Shown piece after piece: positions 35,734-43,560 of a stretch of DNA of 64,000 nucleotides (within the stretch, counting starts at the first letter, position 1; every line of letters begins with the position of its first letter). This DNA comes from DASRYH01 sp035687245 (GTDB lineage: Bacteria; Actinomycetota; Coriobacteriia; Anaerosomatales; PHET01), in NCBI GenBank assembly GCA_035687245.1, contig DASRYH010000008.1:62001-126000 (forward strand), given 5' to 3'. The translations under genes and the position numbers were made by a program. Below the pieces are notes generated by a model. It searched no databases, was not told the DNA's origin, and saw nothing but the letters and a program-made list of their open reading frames with translations.

Positions 35734-37221
35734 ATGGCCATCAAGGATCTGCGTGAGTACATCGCCTTGATCGAACGTCAGGGTCAGCTCAAGCGCATCA
35801 CCGCGCCTGTCGACCCGAAACTCGAGATCGGTGAGATCACCGACCGCGTGAGCAAGCAGGTGGGTCCTGGCCTCATCTTCGAGAACCCCGTGAATCGCGA
35901 GACGGGGGAGAGCTACTCGATGCCGGTCGCCATCAACCTGATGGGCAACTACGACCGCATGGCTTGGGGCATGGGCGTCGATGCGCATACAGGCACGTGG
36001 CGCGATCTGGATGCCAAGGGCCAGGAGCTGATGGACCTCTTGCCGCTGGACAAGCCCTCGAGCGTCATGGACAAGCTGGGAATCGCTAAGAACCTCGCCG
36101 GTCTGGCGGGTGCTGGTCCCAAGACGGTCAAGAAGGCTCCCGTGCAGGAGGTTGTGCTGCGCGGAGACGATGTCGATCTCACAAAGCTCCCGGTGCTCAC
36201 CACGTGGCCGGATGACGGCGGTCCCTTCATCACGCTTCCGCTGGTTGTAACGAGCGACCTGAAGGGCAAGCCCAACGTCGGCATGTACAGGCTCCAGATC
36301 TTCGACAAGAACACGACCGGGCTGCACATCCACGAGCACCACGACGGCAACAAGAACCTCCAGGCGTGGCGGAGGGCCGGAGCGACGCGCGTGCCCGTCT
36401 CCGTCGCGCTGGGCGCCGACCCGATCATGATCTTCTCCGCTACGGCGCCGGTACCGCCGATCATCGACGAGTATCTTTTCGCCGGCATCCTGCGTGGCGA
36501 GTCCGTTGAGGTCGTCAAGTGCGTGACCAACGACCTGCTCGTGCCCGCTCACGCCGAGATCGTTCTCGAGGGCTGGTGCGACCCGACCGAAACGCGCTGG
36601 GAAGGTCCTTTCGGCGATCACACGGGTTACTACTCGCTGGCAGACTACTTCCCGGTCTTCCACGTCGAGGCCATCACCATGCGTCGCGACGCGATCTACC
36701 CCGCCACTATCGTGGGCCGTCCTCCCATGGAAGACTGCTACATGGCCAAGGCGACCGAGCGCATCTTCCTGCCTGTCATCAAGGCGCTGATGCCTGAGGT
36801 CATCGACTACGACCTGCCGCTCGAAGGCGTCTTCCACAACTGTGCGATCTTCCAGATCAAGAAGGAGTTCGCCGGTCAGGCCTTCCGCGTGATGAACTTC
36901 GCGTGGTCGATGGGCCAGATGATGTTCACGAAGTACGTGATCGTGGTCGACGCCGACGTTGACTGCCACGACTACTCTCAGGTCGCATGGCGTTGTTTCA
37001 ACAACGTCGACCCGAGCCGCGACATCCTCATCAGCAAGGGCCCGCTCGATCGTCTGGACCACTCGAGCAACTTCGAGAGCTTCGGCTTCAAGATGGGCAT
37101 CGACGCAACGCGCCCGATCGCCAACGAAGGTCACGAGCGCGAGTGGCCTGAGGCGCTCGAGATGGACGCCGAAGTGAAGGCACGCGTCGACGCGATGTGG
37201 TCGGAGCTCGGCTTTGAGTAA
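35734..37221 (+). CDS. ubiD: UbiD-family prenylated-FMN-dependent decarboxylase
   Basis: A 495-residue non-oxidative (de)carboxylase. Family motifs include the prFMN/metal-binding region VGMYRLQIFDKNTTGLHIHEHHDG, VSVALGADP, AEIVLEG, GPFGDHTGYYS and EDCYMAKATERIFLPVIK. UbiD enzymes need prenyl-FMN made by UbiX, and a ubiX gene lies 2.4 kb downstream. With the overlapping ubiA gene it probably belongs to menaquinone synthesis, possibly the futalosine branch, which uses a prenyltransferase plus UbiD/UbiX-type decarboxylase. That pathway assignment is inference because no mqn radical-SAM gene is present here. Confidence 0.94.
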   Translation: MAIKDLREYIALIERQGQLKRITAPVDPKLEIGEITDRVSKQVGPGLIFENPVNRETGESYSMPVAINLMGNYDRMAWGMGVDAHTGTWRDLDAKGQELMDLLPLDKPSSVMDKLGIAKNLAGLAGAGPKTVKKAPVQEVVLRGDDVDLTKLPVLTTWPDDGGPFITLPLVVTSDLKGKPNVGMYRLQIFDKNTTGLHIHEHHDGNKNLQAWRRAGATRVPVSVALGADPIMIFSATAPVPPIIDEYLFAGILRGESVEVVKCVTNDLLVPAHAEIVLEGWCDPTETRWEGPFGDHTGYYSLADYFPVFHVEAITMRRDAIYPATIVGRPPMEDCYMAKATERIFLPVIKALMPEVIDYDLPLEGVFHNCAIFQIKKEFAGQAFRVMNFAWSMGQMMFTKYVIVVDADVDCHDYSQVAWRCFNNVDPSRDILISKGPLDRLDHSSNFESFGFKMGIDATRPIANEGHEREWPEALEMDAEVKARVDAMWSELGFE

Positions 37222-38167
37222 GTTCGGCGAGAAGGCTCGCGTATTCTTGGAACTGGTGAAGTTCGAGCACTCGATCTTCGCGCTGCCCTACGCCTACATT
37301 GGCGCGCTCTACGGGGCGGCGGCGGTGGCTGCGTCTGGCGGCGCGGGGTTCGAGAACCTTCAGGCGACCAACTCAGGCGTCTGGAACCCGTGGGTTCTCG
37401 CGGGCAAGGGTTGGCCGACGCCCATGGTCTTCCTCTGGGTCACGCTCGTGATGGTGGGAGCTCGCGCCTTCGCCTTCGTGCTCAATCGTGCCATCGACAA
37501 GGAGATCGACGCTAGAAACCCCCGCACGTCGGGTAGGGCGATTCCGGCCGGACTCGTGAAGGCGTGGGAACTATGGCTCTTCTCCGCAGTGATGCTCGCG
37601 TTCTACCTGTTCGGCGTCTGGCAGTTGGCGCCTATCACGCACTGGCTGTGGCCCATTCCGCTCGCGGCCTTCTTCATCTATCCCTACACGAAGCGCTTCA
37701 CCCCGCTGTGCCACTACTGGCTCGGTCTATGCCTCGGCCTCGCGCCGGTGGGCGGCTGGGTGGGTGTGGGCGGCAGTATCGCCGACCCGGCTCCGTGGCT
37801 GATGGGCGCCGCGGTGCTTCTGTGGACGGCCGGCTTCGACATCATCTATGCGACCCAGGACGTCGAGTGCGACGTACGCGACGGCGTGCACTCGATGCCA
37901 GCGGACTTCGGCGTGCCCGCCTCGCTTCTGCAGACGCGCATCACTCACGTCGTCACGATCGTGCTGCTGGCACTGGGGGGCTATCTGGCTGAGGCCGGCT
38001 GGCCATGGTTCATCGGCGTGCTGCTCGCTGGTGGCCTGCTCGCGTATGAGAACGCGATCATCAGCCCGCGGGACATGTCGAAGGTCAATGCGGCGTTCTT
38101 CACCATGAACGGCGTGATCGCGATGGTCGTGCTCGTGGCTGCGATTGCCGATCGGCTAGTCGCCTAG
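37214..38167 (+). CDS. ubiA: UbiA-family polyprenyltransferase
   Basis: A 317-residue membrane prenyltransferase with eight or nine hydrophobic segments. The two Asp-rich motifs are NRAIDKEIDARN (NxxxDxxxD) and DIIYATQDVECD (DxxYxxxD), which bind the Mg-diphosphate of the prenyl donor. KFEHSIFALPYAYIGA at the N-terminus is typical of MqnP/UbiA-like members. It attaches a polyprenyl tail to an aromatic acid in quinone biosynthesis. It overlaps ubiD by eight bases, so the two are translationally coupled, and its 3' end overlaps the converging glycosyltransferase gene by 12 bases. Confidence 0.94.
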   Translation: MSKFGEKARVFLELVKFEHSIFALPYAYIGALYGAAAVAASGGAGFENLQATNSGVWNPWVLAGKGWPTPMVFLWVTLVMVGARAFAFVLNRAIDKEIDARNPRTSGRAIPAGLVKAWELWLFSAVMLAFYLFGVWQLAPITHWLWPIPLAAFFIYPYTKRFTPLCHYWLGLCLGLAPVGGWVGVGGSIADPAPWLMGAAVLLWTAGFDIIYATQDVECDVRDGVHSMPADFGVPASLLQTRITHVVTIVLLALGGYLAEAGWPWFIGVLLAGGLLAYENAIISPRDMSKVNAAFFTMNGVIAMVVLVAAIADRLVA

Positions 38168-39499
38168 TTTTCCGCCCGAGTTCTTTCGGCGAGTCCAACG
38201 AGGTCGAGAGCTGATCTTGGGAATCTGGCGGCCGAGCCTGCGCGCCGTGGACATCGGCAACTCAAAGCCGATCCGGCGGACTGTCGAAATGCCCGCCGGG
38301 ATGTGGGCGCCCATGCGCTTCACCTGATCGGTGATGTCGTGCGGCAGGTAGCGGCGCGGCTTGTAGCCTTCGATGGCCGCGACGTAGAACTCCTCGAGGC
38401 GGCGGGCCTGCTCCTGGATCGACAGACGCTGCGCCAACTCCAGCGACTTCTTCCCGAGTGTCCATCGCAGCTCGTCGTCTTCGACCAGCTCCACGACAGC
38501 GTCGGCTATGGCCGCCGAATCGTCGGCGACCATTCGGCCATTCACGTAGTCGATCACGAAGTCGCCGACGGCATCGTCGCGAACCGCAACGACGGGCAGG
38601 CCGGCTGCCATCGCTTCACCGATCACGAGCCCTTGGGTCTCGGTGAGCGATGCGAAGGCGAAGAGGTCGGCGAGCGCGTAGGCGTTCTGGACGCTTGCAG
38701 GCGGCAGATAGCCGGTGAAGTGGACGCGGTGTGTGACCCCACGGGAAGCGGCCTGGGCTGTCAGCTCGCTACGCGACGGTCCGTCGCCAACAAGTAGGAG
38801 ATGGATATCGTCACGCTCGATGCGTGCCATCGCGTCGATGAGCCGGTCGCAGCTCTTCTCCTTGGCGAGGCGTCCCACGAACAGTGCAATCGTGTGACCG
38901 GCCGGGATTCCGAGCGTTGCGCGAAGTTCGGCGACATCCTCAGCGTCTGCTACGCCGTAGTGCTCCAGGTCGATGCCTGTCGGCAGAATGTGTACCGGTG
39001 AGGTCACGCCCCACTCCGCGAGGTGGCGGCTGATCTTGGTGGACGGCGCGAAGATGCCGTCGCACGCGTCGCAGAACTCACGAGAGAGCGTCTCAGCCAT
39101 CTTCTTGGTCCAGCGGGCGTCCCACACGTAGTGCACATACTCGGGATAGAGCGTGTGGTAGGTGTGCACATAGGGGATGCGCTCGCGCCGCGCCATGGTC
39201 AGGCCGAAAAGGCCGATCGCGAAGGGGTCGTGCGAGTGGATGATGTCGAAGTCGCTCTTCACGACCTTGTTGAGTGCCCGCACTGACACCGGTGAGGCGA
39301 CGCGCATCTCCGGCTGCAGCGGGAAGGGGAGCGAGTGGAAGCGAAGGATGCCGGCCTCGTCGTCATCTTGGACGGGGTTGGGCGCAAAGACGTGGACCTC
39401 ATGACCACGAGCCTCTAGCGCATCGCGGAAGAGGCGAATGGAGGTTACGACCCCGTTTATCTGCGGCGTATAGGTGTCAGTGAAAAAGGCTATCCGCAC
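38156..39499 (-). CDS. GT4-type glycosyltransferase
   Basis: A 447-residue GT-B fold retaining glycosyltransferase. The N-terminal domain opens with MRIAFFTDTYTPQINGVVTSI, typical of enzymes that glycosylate diacylglycerol or phosphatidylinositol. The C-terminal donor domain has FVGRLAKEKSCDRLIDA and the E(x7)E-type motif SLTETQGLVIGEAMAAGLPVVA. A basic C-terminal tail (~395-447, many Arg/Lys) may bind the membrane. A glycolipid role is likely but the acceptor is unknown. It runs against the surrounding quinone genes, splitting ubiD-ubiA from ubiX. Confidence 0.92.
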   Translation of the reverse strand: MRIAFFTDTYTPQINGVVTSIRLFRDALEARGHEVHVFAPNPVQDDDEAGILRFHSLPFPLQPEMRVASPVSVRALNKVVKSDFDIIHSHDPFAIGLFGLTMARRERIPYVHTYHTLYPEYVHYVWDARWTKKMAETLSREFCDACDGIFAPSTKISRHLAEWGVTSPVHILPTGIDLEHYGVADAEDVAELRATLGIPAGHTIALFVGRLAKEKSCDRLIDAMARIERDDIHLLLVGDGPSRSELTAQAASRGVTHRVHFTGYLPPASVQNAYALADLFAFASLTETQGLVIGEAMAAGLPVVAVRDDAVGDFVIDYVNGRMVADDSAAIADAVVELVEDDELRWTLGKKSLELAQRLSIQEQARRLEEFYVAAIEGYKPRRYLPHDITDQVKRMGAHIPAGISTVRRIGFELPMSTARRLGRQIPKISSRPRWTRRKNSGGKLGD

Positions 39500-39646
39500 T
39501 GCGGCTCCTGTTTGCGCTTGTACTCACGCAAGTCTATCAGTCGCGACAACAGCGTGCGGGCTGTCACCGGGTGGTGTCGCCCTAGGGCATATACAGCTAG
39601 GATGTTGCACGGAGCGCTGCTCGTGACTGGCGATGTTAGGGGAGCA

Positions 39647-40252
39647 ATGGGACGCTACACGGTCGCCGTGACCGGTGCATCCGGGAGTGTCTACGGCATG
39701 CGGCTCACGGAGCAGCTCGTGCTCGGGGGTCACGAGGTCACATTCGTCACGACTGAAGCGGGCCGCCAGGTCACCGCCTACGAACTCGGCTTCGAACTGC
39801 CCGTAGGCAACGCGGAGGCGGCTGCGGTCGCGCTCGCGACCTTTCTCGAGCTTCCCAGCGCCGAGGGGCTGCGAGTCGCCTACTTCGACGACCTGTTCGA
39901 CGCGATTGCATCGGGCTCGCACAGGATCGACGGCATGATTGTGGTGCCGGCTTCCATGGGCTTCTGCGCAAGCGTCGCCAACTCGCTGGCATTCGACCTT
40001 CCAGAGCGCGCGGCCGACGTGTGCCTCAAGGAGCGGATGCCGCTGGTGATCGTTCCGAGGGAGACGCCGCTATCCACGACGCATCTGCGCAACCTCGCCA
40101 CACTCTCCGAGATCGGGGCGATTGTCGTGCCCGCGATGCCGGCGTTCTACCACAAGCCGCAGTCCATCGATGACCTGGTCTCGTTTGTGGTGGGCAAGGT
40201 CCTTGACGTGCTCGGCGTGCAGCATTCGCTCTTCGAACGCTGGGGAGACTGA
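39647..40252 (+). CDS. ubiX: UbiX-family flavin prenyltransferase
   Basis: 201 residues from the ATG at 39647, which follows TTAGGGGAGCA. A longer upstream frame has no ribosome site. UbiX makes prenylated FMN from FMN and dimethylallyl phosphate. The FMN-phosphate loop VAVTGASGSVYG, the MIVVPASMGFCASVANSLAFD motif and the VPRETPLSTTHLRNLATLSEIGAIVVPAMPAFYHKPQ signature are all family hallmarks. The product is the cofactor for the UbiD protein encoded at 35.7 kb. Confidence 0.95.
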   Translation: MGRYTVAVTGASGSVYGMRLTEQLVLGGHEVTFVTTEAGRQVTAYELGFELPVGNAEAAAVALATFLELPSAEGLRVAYFDDLFDAIASGSHRIDGMIVVPASMGFCASVANSLAFDLPERAADVCLKERMPLVIVPRETPLSTTHLRNLATLSEIGAIVVPAMPAFYHKPQSIDDLVSFVVGKVLDVLGVQHSLFERWGD

Positions 40253-40355
40253 CCGAATCGGGTTTACGCCCGCGTGTGGGGGCTTTAGGCTAGGCCTGCA
40301 AGGGAAGATTCTGGCAAGTGCAACCAGCAGGCACGTCAATCGCGAGGAGGAATCC

Positions 40356-40856
40356 ATGGACGACGAGATCACCCAGGGAGCACCAGAGGCCGCTGACGTT
40401 CCGGCTGCCGAAGATGTGACGGTTCCCGAGCCCGCCGGCTTCGAGCCGCCGGTTGCTCCCGAGCCGGAGCCCGTACCCGAGCCCCCCGCGGCGCCCGAGT
40501 TCGAGGTGCCTGCGCCTCCGCCTCCGCCGCCCGCGCCGGCAGCCCCTGTGGCACCGCCGGCGCCCGCAGCCGCGCCGAGCGCATCGGCATCGCCATTCGG
40601 CGGTGGCGAGAAGAACAAGATGGTCGCCGGCATCCTCGCAATCCTTCTGGGCAGCCTCGGCATCCACAAGTTCTACCTTGGCTACAACAAAGAGGGCATC
40701 ATTCTGATCGCCGTGACCATCGTGGGGTCGTTCCTCTTCGGCCTTGGGCCGATGGTCGCTTCGGTCATTGGCCTCATCGAAGGCGTCATGTACCTCACCA
40801 AGACCGACGCCGACTTCGAGGCAACGTACGTCACCGGCCAGAAGCCGTGGTTCTAG
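40356..40856 (+). CDS. TM2-domain membrane protein with Pro/Ala-rich N-terminus
   Basis: 166 residues from ATG 40356, five bases after GAGGAGG. Residues ~1-85 are low-complexity and rich in Pro, Ala and Glu, including a run of prolines, and are probably disordered. The C-terminal part is a TM2 domain: NKMVAGILAILLGSLGIHKFYLGYNKEG then a second membrane helix. TM2 proteins are small membrane proteins of unknown role. A terminator follows at 40871. Confidence 0.88.
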   Translation: MDDEITQGAPEAADVPAAEDVTVPEPAGFEPPVAPEPEPVPEPPAAPEFEVPAPPPPPPAPAAPVAPPAPAAAPSASASPFGGGEKNKMVAGILAILLGSLGIHKFYLGYNKEGIILIAVTIVGSFLFGLGPMVASVIGLIEGVMYLTKTDADFEATYVTGQKPWF

Positions 40857-40870
40857 GAAGCTGATGCTGG

Positions 40871-40894
40871 GGCCCGGCCCTTCGGGGTCGGGCC
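40871..40894 (+). terminator. Terminator after the TM2 gene
   Basis: GGCCCGGCCC pairs with GGGTCGGGCC (one G-T pair) around a stable TTCG tetraloop, with TTCGGCTCTCTT downstream. Confidence 0.75.
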
Positions 40895-41005
40895 TTCGGC
40901 TCTCTTGACCGCTTGGCACCATAGCGGTCAAACTCATGCCAGCAAGGGTCAATCGAATACACACCACACCAGTCGTAGCATCAGTCGTAGCAGAAGGAGC
41001 AGTCC

Positions 41006-41158
41006 ATGACCCTGGACCAGGCGCGCAAGCGCTTTCCTCTCGTTCCCGTCGAGATCGTCCAATGGGCGGTCGAGAACATCCCGGATCCTCGGGACCTGGA
41101 ACGGGGACTCACCCGTCTCGAGCAGGCCAAACGAGTCCAACTCAAGTACGCTTCCTAG
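41006..41158 (+). CDS. Hypothetical 50-residue protein
   Basis: A short frame between two terminators, MTLDQARKRFPLVPVEIV... ending KYAS. It has a good ribosome site (AGAAGGAGCAG) six bases before the ATG, balanced hydrophilic composition and third-position G/C bias like real genes here. No transmembrane segment or known motif is seen; a helical, charged protein is likely. A strong terminator begins 25 bases after the stop, which supports a transcribed unit. A 12-base tandem repeat (CAGTCGTAGCAT, 40970-40992) lies just upstream. Function unknown. Confidence 0.6.
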   Translation: MTLDQARKRFPLVPVEIVQWAVENIPDPRDLERGLTRLEQAKRVQLKYAS

Positions 41159-41182
41159 CACGCACTTGCGTTCAGGTATGCA

Positions 41183-41212
41183 AAACGACCGGCGGAAATC
41201 CGCCGGTCGTTT
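41183..41212 (+). terminator. Strong bidirectional terminator before the tRNA genes
   Basis: A perfect 14-bp stem (AAACGACCGGCGGA with its complement) and a two-base AA loop, with CATTTT downstream on plus and a matching A/T flank on minus. It can end the small gene on the plus strand and the tRNA-Gly/Cys transcript on the minus strand. Confidence 0.85.
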
Positions 41213-41220
41213 CATTTTGA

Positions 41221-41294
41221 TGGAGGCGACGCCCGGATTCGAACCGGGGATAAAGGCTTTGCAGGCCTCTGCCTTGCCACTTGGCCACGTCGCC
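41221..41294 (-). tRNA. tRNA-Cys (anticodon GCA)
   Basis: On the minus strand the acceptor GGCGACG pairs with CGTCGCC, CCA is encoded and the anticodon loop CTGCAAA gives GCA. The T-arm is CCGGTTCGAATCCGG. It lies 93 bases downstream of tRNA-Gly in the same direction. Confidence 0.97.
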
Positions 41295-41387
41295 GTTTGT
41301 GGGCACGGGAAGCGTGCCACTTATGAAACGAAGGCCGGCCGTTCAGGCCCTTTCGGAAACCCTCTGACCGACCTTCGAAGTGTTCAA

Positions 41388-41463
41388 TGGAGCGGACGAC
41401 CGGATTCGAACCGGCGACCCCAACCTTGGCAAGGTTGTGCTCTACCAACTGAGCCACGTCCGC
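41388..41463 (-). tRNA. tRNA-Gly (anticodon GCC)
   Basis: Acceptor GCGGACG pairs with CGTCCGC and CCA is encoded. The anticodon stem-loop CAACCTTGCCAAGGTTG gives GCC, reading GGC/GGU. D-arm and T-arm (CCGGTTCGAATCCGG) are normal. Confidence 0.97.
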
Positions 41464-41474
41464 GCGCAACGGCT

Positions 41475-41503
41475 AGTCTAGCGGCAGGTATGGGCCTATG
41501 CAA
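41475..41503 (-). promoter_or_regulatory. Promoter for the tRNA-Gly/tRNA-Cys transcript
   Basis: On the minus strand, TTGCAT (41503-41498) and TAGACT (41480-41475) are 17 bases apart and end 12 bases before tRNA-Gly. This is a good sigma-70 type match. Confidence 0.65.
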
Positions 41504-41547
41504 GAACTAATTTCGCCTGCTTCGCGCGGTTCATTTGAAGTCGGGTA

Positions 41548-41575
41548 TTGGCATCTCGCAGGGCTTTGCTACACT
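41548..41575 (+). promoter_or_regulatory. Promoter for tRNA-Val
   Basis: TTGGCA (41548-41553) and TACACT (41570-41575) are 16 bases apart, and the tRNA begins 41 bases after the -10. Confidence 0.6.
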
Positions 41576-41615
41576 ATCCCTCGCTGCTCTCACGGGCAGT
41601 GGGTTTCCCACGGAT

Positions 41616-41690
41616 GGGCGCTTAGCTCAGGGGGAGAGCACTTCCTTGACGCGGAAGGGGTCAGAGGTTCAAATCCTCTAGCGCCCACCA
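41616..41690 (+). tRNA. tRNA-Val (anticodon GAC)
   Basis: Acceptor GGGCGCT pairs with AGCGCCC and CCA is encoded. The anticodon stem CTTCC/GGAAG holds loop TTGACGC, giving GAC, which reads GUC/GUU valine codons. The T-arm is AGAGGTTCAAATCCTCT. Confidence 0.97.
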
Positions 41691-41701
41691 TCTGAATTCA
41701 C

Positions 41702-41728
41702 GAGGCCGGTCCCACTGGGGCCGGCCTC
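41702..41728 (+). terminator. Terminator between tRNA-Val and the acyltransferase gene
   Basis: GAGGCCGGTCCC pairs with GGGGCCGGCCTC (one G-T pair) with an ACT loop, followed by TTGCAT. It lies between converging units and may serve both. Confidence 0.75.
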
Positions 41729-41753
41729 TTGCATGTCCGCCGTAGGAGGCGCC

Positions 41754-42761
41754 TCAGCCAACAAGTGCTTTCGTGTATCGGCCCCGAGATAGCGCGTACG
41801 AAGTTCCCAGCGCCATCGAGGACGCAAAGGCCCATGCGAGGGTAGCCCAGACGAGTGGGGCCGTATTGCCGACAGGCACGAAAGTGGCGAAGATCTCCAG
41901 CCACAGGTAGTGCGATGCGTAGATGCCGATCAGGTAGCGCCCACCCCACTGGAAGCGAGCGAGCGCCGAAGGACCGCGTCCAGAGTGCGCTGCGAGCAGA
42001 ATCAGGACGGCTGCTGCGGTGAACAGTGCCGTCGGGAGTAGCCGATAGAGGCGAACCGGATAGTCGGCGTCCGACTGCAGGCCGAGCCAGCCGAGCACGG
42101 CGACCACAACCGCGAATCCGGCGATGTTGTGCACGAACGTCTGTGGACGCCGCATGCTTCGTACCTGCATTCCGAGGCAGTAGACGAGCACCCAGCGCGT
42201 GCCCAGCGCGAACTGCCTCACTTCCGCCAAGCGAACCCATAGGGCTTCTGAGTACACGGCGGAGGCCGCCGCGACAATGCAGCAAACGAGAAGGAACACC
42301 ACCCGCGCGCGATCAGTGCGGACGAGCATCTCAACGATGACGGCGCACACAATCAACATCGGCAGTGACCAAAGAACCTCGTGAGCACCTGCGAAGAAGA
42401 TGACCTTGAGAATAGGCGGAATCGCTGCACCGCGTACCCATGTCCATCCTAGGAAGACGGCGCTCCAGCAGGCATACGGGACACCCAGTCGAACAGCCCT
42501 TCGCCCCAACCATGCCCGACCTCGACCTCCGGTCGAGCCGTGGAGGTAGCCGGAGACTGCAAAGAACACGAAGAGCGCGACGTAGGTCACCGAGGTGGTC
42601 ACCCGGAGGATGGGGTTGTCGGTAGCCTCCAGGGCAATGCCCGCCGTGTGAAGCAGAACGATGCAGATAGCGGCGATGAACCTCAGCCCGTCGATGGCAG
42701 AGTTCCGTTCCTCGCGCGTTCGTGGCTGGTTGATCACTGCCGCCGTCTCCGTTGGGTCCAT
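41754..42761 (-). CDS. Acyltransferase 3 family membrane protein
   Basis: 335 residues from ATG 42761, with about ten hydrophobic segments. The N-terminal INSAIDGLRFIAAICIVLLHTAG-type motif (NSAIDGLRFIAAICIVLLHT) with its histidine is the Acyl_transf_3 signature. A WGGRYLIGIYASHYLWLE segment near the C-terminus is also typical. Family members O-acylate glycans, peptidoglycan or lipids at the cell surface. It stands alone on the minus strand, divergent from the Rieske gene. Substrate unknown. Confidence 0.86.
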   Translation of the reverse strand: MDPTETAAVINQPRTREERNSAIDGLRFIAAICIVLLHTAGIALEATDNPILRVTTSVTYVALFVFFAVSGYLHGSTGGRGRAWLGRRAVRLGVPYACWSAVFLGWTWVRGAAIPPILKVIFFAGAHEVLWSLPMLIVCAVIVEMLVRTDRARVVFLLVCCIVAAASAVYSEALWVRLAEVRQFALGTRWVLVYCLGMQVRSMRRPQTFVHNIAGFAVVVAVLGWLGLQSDADYPVRLYRLLPTALFTAAAVLILLAAHSGRGPSALARFQWGGRYLIGIYASHYLWLEIFATFVPVGNTAPLVWATLAWAFASSMALGTSYALSRGRYTKALVG

Positions 42762-42892
42762 CCGTCTCGCAGGACGAATCGTACCTTGTGGAGCCCCTCG
42801 GCCTGATCGGGACCGCACAAGACATGTGGATTCGCGCACGACGGTTTCGGGGACGCTGTAGACACGACTCGATGCAAGAAGGACGGTGCTTC

Positions 42893-43264
42893 ATGAGCGA
42901 TTGGTTTGAAGGGCCTGATGTGTCTGACATGTCGGAAGGCGACCTGCGCCAGTTCGAGATCGAGGGCCACGAGATGCTGGTCGCCCGCACCGGTGGGGGC
43001 TACTTCGTCTCAGATAACCACTGTCCGCACCTGGGCGGCAGGCTCTCCAAGGGCACGCTGGAGGGTACGGTCATCCGCTGCCATCTCCATCACTCGAGGT
43101 TCGACCTGCGCGATGGTCACGTGGTCGAGTGGACCGACTTCCATGGAGCAGTGAAGACCGTCGCGGAACTCGCACGCCACCCGCGACCTCTCAGGGTCTA
43201 CGCATGCGAAGTGCGTGATGACGGCATTCTGCTCGTCGGCGATCAGCTTCCGCCCACGCAGTAG
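42893..43264 (+). CDS. Rieske [2Fe-2S] ferredoxin-like protein
   Basis: 123 residues from ATG 42893, preceded by AGAAGGACGG. It contains a single Rieske domain with ligands C44-P-H46 in DNHCPHLGG and C63-H-L-H66 in RCHLHHSRFD. No signal peptide is present, so it is cytoplasmic, like NirD or dioxygenase ferredoxins. It could pass electrons to an oxidoreductase not found nearby. The last 37 codons lie within a 192-bp sequence that is repeated at 44769, so the 3' end has been duplicated. Confidence 0.92.
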   Translation: MSDWFEGPDVSDMSEGDLRQFEIEGHEMLVARTGGGYFVSDNHCPHLGGRLSKGTLEGTVIRCHLHHSRFDLRDGHVVEWTDFHGAVKTVAELARHPRPLRVYACEVRDDGILLVGDQLPPTQ

Positions 43265-43346
43265 CGCCACGGCGACTACTCGACGACAGTGACTTCGGCT
43301 GACGAGTCGAGCGGGTTCGTGCGCACCGCGAGCGAGAACAGATAGG
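43155..43346. repeat. 192-bp direct repeat, copy 1
   Basis: The same 192 bases recur at 44769-44960 with six substitutions and no indels, counted by eye. This copy carries the real end of the Rieske gene and a dead fragment of the end of the minus-strand gene whose intact form starts at 45642. The two copies flank the secreted-protein gene at 43561-44736. Confidence 0.95.
43276..43346 (-). pseudogene. Fragment of the 3' end of the 250-residue membrane protein gene
   Basis: Read on the minus strand, these bases encode YLFSLAVRTNPLDSSAEVTVVE and a stop. This matches the C-terminus of the intact protein ending at 44890 (YLFSLAVRTNPLDPSAKVTVVE) with two changes. The rest of the gene is absent here. 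The next ~215 bases to the secreted-protein gene hold no gene. They do hold a TATAGT box at 43434 and an 11-base inverted repeat (CGGTGCGACGC, 43419 and 43534). Confidence 0.85.
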
Positions 43347-43560
43347 TCCTCGCCGAATCTGCGGGGCCTCTCTCGAATTCTCATGCCCCCTTGTCGGTCA
43401 GCAAGAGCGACATCTAGCCGGTGCGACGCAGGCGTATAGTGGATGTGTGTGCGCCGCTGGGGTAGCCATCGCGGTGCAGCGAGACTCGGCGCGGCTCGGG
43501 TTCTGCTAGGCGTTGCGGTTCGCCAGCTAGCCCGCGTCGCACCGTCGAGACGAGGGGGGT

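Noticed and set aside
40970..40992. Two copies of a 12-base unit (CAGTCGTAGCAT type) considered as a repeat-array start.
   Set aside because: Only two units with no spacers, so not CRISPR; a minor tandem duplication.
43419..43544. 11-base inverted repeat CGGTGCGACGC as mobile-element termini.
   Set aside because: The pair spans only about 125 bases that contain no gene, and it does not frame the inserted gene. More likely a leader structure or chance.
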